Shown one piece after another: positions 56,511 to 64,000 of a stretch of DNA of 64,000 nt. The notes beneath the pieces are model-generated. The model was not told where the DNA came from. It searched no databases and saw only the letters and a program-made list of their open reading frames with translations. Location: NCBI GenBank assembly GCA_019739225.1, contig JAHHDT010000005.1, forward strand, positions 620,001-684,000, given 5' to 3'. Origin of the DNA: Aquamicrobium sp. (GTDB taxonomy: Bacteria; Pseudomonadota; Alphaproteobacteria; Rhizobiales; Rhizobiaceae). Numbering within the stretch: position 1 is the first letter of the stretch; the number at the start of each line of letters is the position of its first letter. Position numbers and translations under genes: made by a program.

Positions 56511-57026
56511 ATGCTGAACACCATCATCAATCTTCTCGAGCGTCTGATCACGGGCATTGGCCGTGTCGTCGCGCTCTTCGTTCTGGCGATCATCGCCATC
56601 ATGATCTACGAGATGTTTTCGCGCGCCGTGCTTGGCCGTTCCGTGCGCTGGGCCGGCGATGCAAGCACGTGGCTCCTCGTCGCGTTCATCTTCCTGGGTG
56701 GCCCATGGGCCATGGCGAAGGGCAACTTCGTGCGGGTCGATGCAGTCTACGAACATTTTTCGCCGCTTGCGAAGGCCATCGTAGACACCGTGGTCTCCAC
56801 GGCCCTTTTCGCGCTCTTCATCTGGGTGCTGTTGTCCTTCGGCTATGACTTCGCCCTGAAGTCCTTTGCCATGGGCGAGCGTTCTGCAACGGGCGGCTGG
56901 GGCGGGCCGGTGTGGCTACCCAAGGCCATGCTTCCCATCGGCGCTGCGCTGTTGGTGCTGGCGTGGATCCTGAACCTCCTGCGTGGCTGGCGCGACGCGC
57001 TTTATGCCGAGGAGGGCGTGCGATGA
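56511..57026 (+). CDS. TRAP transporter small permease (DctQ type)
   Basis: 171-residue protein with four hydrophobic segments and the family features SVRWAGDASTWLLVAFIFLGGPWAMAKGNFVRVD. GAGGGAC precedes the ATG. It overlaps the large permease gene by ATGA. Confidence 0.9.
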   Translation: MLNTIINLLERLITGIGRVVALFVLAIIAIMIYEMFSRAVLGRSVRWAGDASTWLLVAFIFLGGPWAMAKGNFVRVDAVYEHFSPLAKAIVDTVVSTALFALFIWVLLSFGYDFALKSFAMGERSATGGWGGPVWLPKAMLPIGAALLVLAWILNLLRGWRDALYAEEGVR

Positions 57027-58336
57027 TGGCCGATCCCGTTCTGACGACGAGCCTGCTTTTCGGCTTCATGTTGCTGTTCCTGATGCTGGGCGTTCCGATC
57101 GCTATCGCGCTCGGCGGCATCTCCATCGGCATGATCTATTTCTTCTGGAGCCCGATGGCTCTGAACATGGTGCCTATCCGCGCCTTCTCGACCGCCTCGA
57201 GTTTCGAATACGTCGCGATTCCGCTCTTCATCTTCATGGCGGCCATGCTGCAGCGCGCCAGCATCGCGGAAGACCTGTACAACACGATGCAGAAATTCTT
57301 CGGCGGGTTGCGGGGCGGCCTGGCGGTCGGCACGATCGTCATCTGCACCCTGTTTGCCGCGATGGCGGGTATCAGCGGCGCCGCGACAATCTCAATGGGC
57401 ATGATCGCCATTCCCGCCATGCTGGCCCGCGGCTACGGCAAGGACATCGCACTCGGCTCGATCGCCGCCGGTGGCTCGCTGGGCATCCTGATCCCGCCGA
57501 GCGTGACGATGATCGTATACGGCATCGTCGCAAACACCTCGATCGGCAAGCTGTACGCCGGGGGCCTTCTGCCTGGCCTGCTGATTTCAGCACTTTTCAT
57601 CGCCTACCTCATCATCCGCGGCTGGCTCCAGCCGGAAATCAGCGGTGGTCGGGAGATGACGCGCTATTCGTTGCGGGAGAAACTCGTCAGCCTCAAAGGC
57701 CTGGTGCTGCCTGTGCTGCTCATCGTCGGGGTGATGGGTTCCATCCTGACCGGCATCGCCAGCGTGTCGGAGGCCAGTGCAATCGGTGCTGCCGGATCGA
57801 TCCTGGCGGCGGCGGTGCTGCGGCGTCTCGATTGGTCGGTGCTGCGGCAGGCCTGCGAGGAGACGCTGCAGCTTAGCTGCATGATCTTCTGGATCATCAT
57901 TGGGGCGACGGCGCTGTCGACCTTCTATACCGCGATGGGCGCATCCCGCTTGATCGAGGGCCTCGTGCTGGACCTGGAGGTGAACCGATGGCTCATTCTC
58001 GTCGGCATGCTGTCGATCCTGTTCATCATGGGCATGATGCTCGATACCGTGGGGATCATCATGATCACCGCGCCGATCTTCGTGCCGATCATCACCGCGC
58101 TCGGCTTCGATCCGGTCTGGTTCGGCATTCTCTTCATCATCATGATGGAGATCGGCTTCCTGACGCCGCCCTTCGGTTACAACCTCTTCTACCTGCGAGG
58201 CGTCGCCCCGCCGGAAGTGCGCATGACCGATATCTACCGGTCGGTCGTTCCGTTCATCGCGTTGATGCTGGTTGCGGTCGCCATATGCATGGTCTTCCCG
58301 CAGATCATCCTCGTGCTGCCGAACGCGATGTTCTGA
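57023..58336 (+). CDS. TRAP transporter large permease (DctM type)
   Basis: 437-residue polytopic membrane protein with IPLFIFMAAMLQRASIAEDLY, MAGISGAATISMGMIA, GILIPPSVTMIVYGIVANTSIG and IGFLTPPFGYNLFYLRG. Start at ATG 57023 (or 57026). It ends 13 bases from the convergent IclR gene. The order P-Q-M differs from the TRAP set at 25-28 kb (Q-M-P). Confidence 0.93.
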   Translation: MMADPVLTTSLLFGFMLLFLMLGVPIAIALGGISIGMIYFFWSPMALNMVPIRAFSTASSFEYVAIPLFIFMAAMLQRASIAEDLYNTMQKFFGGLRGGLAVGTIVICTLFAAMAGISGAATISMGMIAIPAMLARGYGKDIALGSIAAGGSLGILIPPSVTMIVYGIVANTSIGKLYAGGLLPGLLISALFIAYLIIRGWLQPEISGGREMTRYSLREKLVSLKGLVLPVLLIVGVMGSILTGIASVSEASAIGAAGSILAAAVLRRLDWSVLRQACEETLQLSCMIFWIIIGATALSTFYTAMGASRLIEGLVLDLEVNRWLILVGMLSILFIMGMMLDTVGIIMITAPIFVPIITALGFDPVWFGILFIIMMEIGFLTPPFGYNLFYLRGVAPPEVRMTDIYRSVVPFIALMLVAVAICMVFPQIILVLPNAMF

Positions 58337-58349
58337 ACCGGCGGCCCCG

Positions 58350-59120
58350 TCAGTCGGCGCGCAGCGTGGAGACCATCGTACTCAACCTCTGCGCCGCCGC
58401 CTTCATGGGCTCCAGCCAGAACTCGGCAGGCTGCTTGCGCAATCGCGTGACCGGGCCGGTGATGCCGATGGCATAGACCACGCCGACGTTGTCGACGGGG
58501 ACCGGACAGGCATATGCCATGATGTTCTCGTCGATCTCGCGGTCACAGATCGCGTAGCCGGTCTGTCTGACCTTCTCGAACTCGGCGAGCACTTCGTCTC
58601 GGGAGGTGTGCGTAAACGGCGTCAGTCGCTCAAGCGGTTCCGTTAGATATGCGTCGAGCATGGAACTGTCCTGATAGGCAAGAATCGCCTTGGCCGATGC
58701 AGCGGCGTGCGCCGGCAGATGGTCGCCCGGAAGGACATGCAGCCGATGCCCCTGATCGGGTGCCGACCGCGCGATTGAAAGAACCCCCGTACGGTCGAGG
58801 CGCACGACGTATGCCGTTTCGCCGAACCGCGCGGCAAGGTCGTCGACGACGAGTTGGGCGAACGCGCTGGCCTTGTCACGATCGACGCCGAGGTGAAGCA
58901 TGCGCCACATGCGCGCGCCGATCCGGAACGTCTTGTACCATGTGTCGTCGCTGGCAAGGATGCCGAGATCGACCAGCGTGCGCACCAGGCGATGCGCCGT
59001 CGGCTTCGGCAGCCCTGTCAGCTGAGCGATGTCGGTAAGCGTCAGTCCGTCGTGGGAAGCCGCGACGATTTCGACGATCTGGAAATAGCGCTCGATCGGC
59101 CCCGATCCGTTGGTCGCCAC
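58350..59120 (-). CDS. IclR-family transcriptional regulator
   Basis: 256 residues from a GTG with GGAGG upstream. The winged HTH occupies about 8-60 (IERYFQIVEIVAASHDGLTLTDIAQLTGLPKPTAHRLVRTL), and the effector domain the rest (VLPGDHLPAHAAASAKAILAY, YAIGITGPVTRL). It lies between the TRAP operon and the divergent hyuA-hyuB-aminotransferase operon, both of which carry the TTYCAT-N3-ATGRAA palindrome, so it is a good candidate regulator for both. Confidence 0.9.
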   Translation of the reverse strand: MATNGSGPIERYFQIVEIVAASHDGLTLTDIAQLTGLPKPTAHRLVRTLVDLGILASDDTWYKTFRIGARMWRMLHLGVDRDKASAFAQLVVDDLAARFGETAYVVRLDRTGVLSIARSAPDQGHRLHVLPGDHLPAHAAASAKAILAYQDSSMLDAYLTEPLERLTPFTHTSRDEVLAEFEKVRQTGYAICDREIDENIMAYACPVPVDNVGVVYAIGITGPVTRLRKQPAEFWLEPMKAAAQRLSTMVSTLRAD

Positions 59121-59236
59121 TCAAACCTCCTGCCTGTTCGCCACGTTCCAATGCACTGCGAAGCACACAACTACAAGCCGACACCGGCTTGACAAAGTCG
59201 CGCCTCGTCGATTGAATATCATTTATTGAAACTATA

Positions 59237-59251
59237 TTCCATAAAATGAGA
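59237..59251. promoter_or_regulatory. IclR-type operator before hyuA-hyuB-aminotransferase
   Basis: TTCCATAAAATGAGA fits TTYCAT-N3-ATGRAA with one mismatch and ends 13 bases before the hyuA ATG. Read on the minus strand it begins AAATCTCATTTTATGGAA, nearly the same as the site before the TRAP operon. Confidence 0.6.
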
Positions 59252-59264
59252 TTTAGAGGGCTGG

Positions 59265-61310
59265 ATGAGCGTTAGCGTTGGTGTCGATGTGGGCGGCACA
59301 TTCACGGACTTCCTGATGCTGGACTCGGCCACTGGCCGATTCGCGACGGCCAAGGTGCCGACCACGGTCGACGACCGGTCCAGGGGCTTTCTCCAGGGCA
59401 TCGACGAACTCGGCGTTCCCGCCGATGCCATCGACTGGCTCGTGCACGGCACCACGGCCGGCACCAATGCGGTCCTGGAGCGAAAGGGTGCACGCGCCGG
59501 CCTCATAACGACACGCGGGTTCCGCGACATCCTCGAGCTTGGGCGCCGCACCCGTCCGAACGCATACGGCCTGTCCGGCAATTTCAAGCCGCTCATCGAG
59601 CGCAGGCTGCGCCTGGAGGTGACCGAGCGGATGGATGCTCAGGGCCGTGTCGTCACGCCATTGAGCGAAAGCGACGTGCGTGCCGCCGTGCAGCAGCTCA
59701 TCGATGAGGGTGCGGAATCGCTCGTCATCCATTTCCTCCATTCCTATGTGAACGACGAACATGAAGCCGCTGCCGTGCGAATCGCGCGAGAGATGTGGCC
59801 GAACGAGCACGTAATCGCCGGCCACGAGATCGTTCGCGAGATGCGCGAGTTCGAGCGAGGCAGCACGGCCGCGATCCACGCGTCCATCAGTCCTATCGTC
59901 AGCCAGTACATCCAGCGTGTCGCGAGCAGCCTCAAGGACAAGGGGTTCCGAAACGAACTGCTCGTCATGCAGGCGAATGGCGGCATGATGTCTTCCGCCC
60001 TCGTCGCCAGCCATGCCGCGCACACCGTCATGTCAGGCCCTGCGGGAGGCGTCCTCGCGTCGGCAGAAATCGCGAAAGCGGCCGGCTTCGCCAACATCAT
60101 CACCGGCGACATGGGCGGCACCAGCTTCGACGTGGCGCTCGTTGTCGACGGCAAGCCGGTCATCACTGCTGAGAAGGATCTCGCCTATGCGGTGCCGATC
60201 CGCATTCCGATGATCGACATGCACACGGTCGGCGCCGGCGGCGGCAGCCTCGCGCACATCGACAAGGCCGGCATGCTGCGTGTGGGACCTGAAAGCGCCG
60301 GTTCGTTCCCTGGCCCCATCGGTTATGACCGTGGCGGCGAGCGCGTGACGATCACCGACGCGAACTTCTTCCTCGGCCGGCTCAATCCGGGCTCCGTGAC
60401 GGGCTCCAACAAGCCGGCACCGATTGCCCGCATCGAAGCGGCGCTTTCGGAGCAGATTGGCAAGCCGCTCGGGCTTGACGCGACCGCCGCGGCTTCGGCG
60501 ATCATCGACGTGGCGATCGCCGAACTTGCTGGTGCCATCCGTCTCATCTCGATCGAGAAAGGCCATGATCCGCGCGATTTCGCGCTGATGCCGTTCGGGG
60601 GCGCAGGGCCGTTGCATGCTATCGCCATCGCCCGCGAGCTTGGCATACCGCGGGTTCTCGTTCCGCGCTTCCCAGGGCTGACCTCGGCACTCGGATGCGT
60701 GCTTGCCGATGTGCGGCACGATTTCGTGCAGACGGTCAACCTGCCGATGCGCGGCATCGATGGCAATGCCGTCGTGGCGATCATGCGCCAGCAGGCCGCC
60801 GATGGGCGCGCGCTTCTGGCCGAGGAAAGCGTAGATGTCGGTCAGGTCGACGTGGTCCACGAGTTCGATCTGCTGTTCAAGGGGCAGTCGCATGTGCTGC
60901 GGGTCGAGATGAAGGGAGAGGCGTTCGACGCCGATGCCGTGCTCGACGAATTCGTCAGGGCCTACAAGCAGCGCTTCGACCTCGAATTGCCGGAGATGGT
61001 GCCGGTTCTCGCCAATGTCCGCACGACGGTGATCGGGCAGCGTGAAAAAGTCGACCTCTCGATATTCCGTCCCTCTGAGGGGACGCTAGCGTCAGCCGAA
61101 ACGGGCACGCGCGATGTCTACTTCGACGGCGAATGGCAAAAGGCCCACATCTACGATCGCGATTCCCTGCCGCTGGGCGCGGTCATCGAAGGCCCGGCCA
61201 TCGTCGAGCAGTCCGACTCCACGCTGGTGCTTGATCCGGGCACCACTTCCCGCGTCGACGAATACGGCAACATCGTTGTCGCCATCGACCAGATCCCGGC
61301 CGCGAACTGA
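59265..61310 (+). CDS. hyuA: Hydantoinase A/oxoprolinase family protein (HyuA), second copy
   Basis: 681 residues. VGVDVGGTFTDFLMLD, HGTTAGTNAVLERKGARAGLITTRGFRDIL, GDMGGTSFDVALVVDG and MPFGGAGPLHAIAIARELGI mark the family. In caprolactamase, 5-oxoprolinase and N-methylhydantoinase this subunit phosphorylates the lactam carbonyl with ATP. Because an aminotransferase follows HyuB, a lactam giving an omega-amino acid is the most attractive substrate here. GAGGG precedes the ATG. Confidence 0.92.
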   Translation: MSVSVGVDVGGTFTDFLMLDSATGRFATAKVPTTVDDRSRGFLQGIDELGVPADAIDWLVHGTTAGTNAVLERKGARAGLITTRGFRDILELGRRTRPNAYGLSGNFKPLIERRLRLEVTERMDAQGRVVTPLSESDVRAAVQQLIDEGAESLVIHFLHSYVNDEHEAAAVRIAREMWPNEHVIAGHEIVREMREFERGSTAAIHASISPIVSQYIQRVASSLKDKGFRNELLVMQANGGMMSSALVASHAAHTVMSGPAGGVLASAEIAKAAGFANIITGDMGGTSFDVALVVDGKPVITAEKDLAYAVPIRIPMIDMHTVGAGGGSLAHIDKAGMLRVGPESAGSFPGPIGYDRGGERVTITDANFFLGRLNPGSVTGSNKPAPIARIEAALSEQIGKPLGLDATAAASAIIDVAIAELAGAIRLISIEKGHDPRDFALMPFGGAGPLHAIAIARELGIPRVLVPRFPGLTSALGCVLADVRHDFVQTVNLPMRGIDGNAVVAIMRQQAADGRALLAEESVDVGQVDVVHEFDLLFKGQSHVLRVEMKGEAFDADAVLDEFVRAYKQRFDLELPEMVPVLANVRTTVIGQREKVDLSIFRPSEGTLASAETGTRDVYFDGEWQKAHIYDRDSLPLGAVIEGPAIVEQSDSTLVLDPGTTSRVDEYGNIVVAIDQIPAAN

Positions 61311-61322
61311 ACAGGAAACAGC

Positions 61323-63008
61323 ATGCTGAACCACCAGCAGGCCGCAAAGCTCGGCCAGTCCATCGATCCCGTTACCCTCACCGTCATCGAAAAGGGCCTG
61401 CAACAGGTCTGCTCGGAGATGGATCTGGTGCACGAAAAGACATCGTTTTCGCCCGTCATCTCGGAGGCATTCGACCGCTCGAACGGCATTTACGGTCTGG
61501 GCGACGGCCGCATGATCGCACAGGGAGAACTCGGCCTGCCGATCTTCCTCGGCGTGATGCAGGAAACGACCCGCTGCGTCATCGAGGCGCGCGACGATCT
61601 TGAGGACGGCGACGTCATTCTCGTCAACGACCCCTATCTTGGCGGCACCCATCTGATGGACGTGAAGATGGTGCGTCCCTTCTACTACCGTGGCAAGCTG
61701 TGGTGCTATCTGTCCAACACCGGCCACTGGCCGGACACGGGCGGCATGGTGCCCGGCGGCTTCAACAGCACCGCCACGGAAATCCATCAGGAAGGTCTGC
61801 GAATCCCGCCGGTCAAGCTGGTCCGGCGCGGCAGGATGGAGGACGATCTGGTCCAGATGGTCCTTGCCAATATCCGCGTTGCCGAAGAACGGATCGGCGA
61901 CATCAAGGCGCAGATTGCAGCGCTGACGGCTGGCGCCCGCCGCCTCACGACGCTGCTCGACCGCTACGGTCAGGATGTCGTCGAAGCCGCAATTGCCGAG
62001 CTCGAGCGTCGCTCCGAGCGCATGATGCGCGCCCATATCGACACCATCCCGGATGGCACCTATGAAGCGAGCGCCTTCATGGACAGCGACGGGGTCGTCA
62101 ATGAGCCGCTCGAGATCGCGGTCTCCGTCAAGGTGGATGGAAGCGACATCGAGTTTGATTTCTCCCGGTCGAGCCCGCCGTGCCAGGGGCCCCTGAACTC
62201 TGTCTGGGCGACGACGCTTTCGGCAGTCTACGTCGCGCTCAAACACATATTCCCCGACGTGCCGATGAATGCCGGCTGCTTCGAGCCCATTGTCGTCCAC
62301 AAGCCGCTCGGCACCTTCATCCATGCCGAATATCCGCGTCCCGTTGCAGGCTGCGCCGCCGAGGTATCGCAGCGCGTCATGGAGGCGGTGTTCCTGGCGC
62401 TTGCCAAGGCGATCCCCGACCGGCTCTTTGCTGCGCCGGCTGGCACCAGCGGCAACCTCAGCCTTGGCGGACATGACCCGGAAACGGGCGAGAACTACAT
62501 CATGTACTATTTCTCCGGCGGCGGTTACGGCGGCTGGTGGAACGGCGACGGTCTCACCAACGGCTGCTCGACCATCGGCATCTCCAAAAGCCAGCCCGTC
62601 GAGATCCTCGAGCAGCGCTATCCGCTGCTTTTCGAAAGCTATGCCCTGCGCGAGGGGTCGGGCGGCGCCGGCCGTTTCCGCGGCGGCTTCGGCGTCAGCT
62701 ACAAGCTGCGGCTGTTGCGGGGCCACGGCAAGGCATCGTTCCTTATGGAACACGGACGTTTCGGCCCTCCCGGCATCCTCGGTGGCGAAGCGGGTGCGCC
62801 GAACCGCATCTCGATTTCCCAGAAGGGAAGGGCGATCGAGCCGGAACACATCTCGAAGGGCGAGGATTTCGTGCTTGGCCCCGGTGACACCATCGAGGTG
62901 AACACGCCGGGCGGCGGAGGCTATGGCCTTCAGGCGGAAAGGGATTCCGAGGCCAATGCCGACGACCGCCTCCAGGCCTATTACCCTGATCATGCGGGGG
63001 CTGCATGA
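61323..63008 (+). CDS. hyuB: Hydantoinase B/oxoprolinase family protein (HyuB), second copy
   Basis: 561 residues. IDPVTLTVIEKGLQQVCSEMDLVHEKTSFSPVISEAFDRSNGIYG is the family start; the canonical NDPYLGGTHLMDVKMV and NTGHWPDTGGMVPGG metal region are intact, unlike in the first copy. C-terminal GGAGRFRGGFGVSYKL and NTPGGGGYGLQ are typical. It follows hyuA by 12 bases and overlaps the aminotransferase start by ATGA, so the three proteins should be made together. Confidence 0.92.
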   Translation: MLNHQQAAKLGQSIDPVTLTVIEKGLQQVCSEMDLVHEKTSFSPVISEAFDRSNGIYGLGDGRMIAQGELGLPIFLGVMQETTRCVIEARDDLEDGDVILVNDPYLGGTHLMDVKMVRPFYYRGKLWCYLSNTGHWPDTGGMVPGGFNSTATEIHQEGLRIPPVKLVRRGRMEDDLVQMVLANIRVAEERIGDIKAQIAALTAGARRLTTLLDRYGQDVVEAAIAELERRSERMMRAHIDTIPDGTYEASAFMDSDGVVNEPLEIAVSVKVDGSDIEFDFSRSSPPCQGPLNSVWATTLSAVYVALKHIFPDVPMNAGCFEPIVVHKPLGTFIHAEYPRPVAGCAAEVSQRVMEAVFLALAKAIPDRLFAAPAGTSGNLSLGGHDPETGENYIMYYFSGGGYGGWWNGDGLTNGCSTIGISKSQPVEILEQRYPLLFESYALREGSGGAGRFRGGFGVSYKLRLLRGHGKASFLMEHGRFGPPGILGGEAGAPNRISISQKGRAIEPEHISKGEDFVLGPGDTIEVNTPGGGGYGLQAERDSEANADDRLQAYYPDHAGAA

Positions 63009-64000
63009 GCGCCATCCTGCACCGCAAGACGGACACGGTTCCGCCGGCCGTCGCGCAGGCGGACGGATTGTGGGTTACGGACAGCGATGGCCGCCGCTAT
63101 CTCGACGCGGTGTCGGGCGGCGCGGCGGTCTCGGCCATTGGTCATCGTGACGAGCGGGTACGCGATGCGATCCTGCGCCAGTTCGACGCCGTCTCCTATG
63201 CCCACGGCTCGTTCTTCACGAGTGAGCCCGCGGAGGAGCTTGCCGCCTATCTGGTCGGGAAGGCGCCTGCGGGGCTGTCGAAGGTTGTCTTCTGTTCGGG
63301 TGGTTCGGAAGCGGTCGAAACGGCTCTGAAGCTTGCCCGCCAGTATTGGGTCGAGCGCGGCGAACCCGGCCGTGGCAAGATCATCGCGCGCCGCCAGAGT
63401 TATCACGGGGCAACGCTGGGGGCTCTTTCCGTCGGCGGAAACCTGCCGCGCCGAGCGCTCTACGAGCCGCTGCTGTTCGAGGCCGAGCTGATCGCGCCAT
63501 GCTACGCCTATCGCGAGCGCCGCGAGGACGAGACCGAACGGGACTACGGGTTGCGCGCCGCGGCCGAGCTTGAGGACGCGATCCTGCGTCTCGGCCCGGA
63601 GACGGTTGCGGCCTTCATCGCCGAGCCGGTCGTTGGCGCGACGCTCGGTTGCGCGCCGGCCGTGGAGGGCTACCTCAAGGAGGTGCGTGCGATCTGCGAC
63701 CGCTACGGCGTTCTCCTGATCCTCGACGAGATCATGTGCGGCAGCGGGCGAACCGGCTATCGGTTCGCCTTCGAGGAGGACGGCGTCGTCCCCGACATCG
63801 TGACTGTCGCGAAGGGGCTGGGCGGCGGCTTCGTGCCGATGGGTGCCACGCTGGTCCATGACAGGATCGCAGACGCCATCGCTGGCGGTTCGGGGGCTCT
63901 CGCCCATGGCTTCACCTATATGGGCCACGCGCTCGCCTGCGCGGCCGCCCTGGCTGTGCAGCGCGCCATTGATGAGGATGGGCTGGTTGCGGCAGCCGCG
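63005..64000 (+). CDS. Class III PLP-dependent aminotransferase, N-terminal part
   Basis: The frame is open from ATG 63005 to the window edge (332 codons), so the C-terminus is missing. YLDAVSGGAAVSAIGHRD, VVFCSGGSEAVETALKLARQYW (PLP phosphate site), RRQSYHGATLGALSVGG, LLILDEIMCGSGRTG (PLP-ring Asp) and TVAKGLGGGFVPMGA (Schiff-base Lys270) are conserved. Class III enzymes transaminate omega-amino acids such as 4-aminobutyrate, 5-aminovalerate or 6-aminohexanoate. The ATGA overlap with hyuB suggests it uses the product of the HyuAB ring-opening reaction. Confidence 0.92.
   Translation, partial: MSAILHRKTDTVPPAVAQADGLWVTDSDGRRYLDAVSGGAAVSAIGHRDERVRDAILRQFDAVSYAHGSFFTSEPAEELAAYLVGKAPAGLSKVVFCSGGSEAVETALKLARQYWVERGEPGRGKIIARRQSYHGATLGALSVGGNLPRRALYEPLLFEAELIAPCYAYRERREDETERDYGLRAAAELEDAILRLGPETVAAFIAEPVVGATLGCAPAVEGYLKEVRAICDRYGVLLILDEIMCGSGRTGYRFAFEEDGVVPDIVTVAKGLGGGFVPMGATLVHDRIADAIAGGSGALAHGFTYMGHALACAAALAVQRAIDEDGLVAAAA

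Noticed and set aside
61092-62993. A 633-codon antisense open frame over hyuB
   Set aside because: Same explanation; HyuB on the plus strand is full-length and conserved.

Overview
The window is GC-rich, densely coded bacterial DNA. No gap between genes exceeds 300 bases, and I see no tRNA, rRNA, CRISPR array, insertion sequence or phage gene. Gene content (TRAP and ABC uptake systems, IclR regulators, CaiB CoA-transferases, HyuA/HyuB pairs, a THF-dependent O-demethylase) and two dispersed palindromic repeats of a style I associate with Mesorhizobium-like Hyphomicrobiales suggest an alphaproteobacterium of the Phyllobacteriaceae/Rhizobiaceae kind. The taxonomy is an inference from family knowledge, not a search result.

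Layout. 1-6.7 kb: the 3' end of an SMC/YhaN-like ATPase, a copper P-type ATPase with a CueR-type promoter, and a divergent acyl-CoA dehydrogenase / enoyl-CoA hydratase pair. 6.8-11.6 kb: a branched-chain-type ABC transporter (livF, G, M, H and binding protein) on the minus strand. 11.9-18.0 kb: a one-carbon/aromatic module made of purU (minus) and, divergently, a LigM/DesA-type O-demethylase, a MetF-like reductase and galB-galC-galD, the lower gallate/protocatechuate 4,5-cleavage pathway. Four perfect TGTATACA palindromes sit in the gaps around purU, the transporter and the demethylase. 18.0-33.6 kb: a divergent IclR regulator and a long plus-strand cluster of CoA-transferases, acyl-CoA dehydrogenase, acetyl-CoA hydrolase/transferase-like gene (frameshifted), racemase, MaoC hydratase, CitE-type lyase, a full TRAP transporter, an MFS carrier, a second MaoC protein, an acyl-CoA ligase, TetR and a second MFS carrier. 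It looks like CoA-dependent breakdown of a small dicarboxylate. 33.6-39.5 kb: a Zn/Cd/Pb-type P-type ATPase, an EEP-family protein, a MerR sensor and two L,D-transpeptidases.

39.6-64 kb: an amide/lactam/hydantoin-like catabolic region. An M28 peptidase and an IclR regulator face a 12.7-kb operon (Asp/Glu-racemase family gene, oligopeptide-type ABC transporter, MDR oxidoreductase, HyuB, HyuA, M20 peptidase). Then come a TRAP transporter, another IclR regulator, and hyuA-hyuB followed by a class III aminotransferase that runs off the window. The same palindrome, TTYCAT-N3-ATGRAA, lies before the racemase operon, the TRAP operon and the second hyuAB operon, so the three are probably one regulon.

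Three genes (about 21.5, 42.4 and 43.2 kb) carry five reading-frame breaks, all of the same +1 sign. Either these are indel errors in the assembly or the genes are recently decayed.
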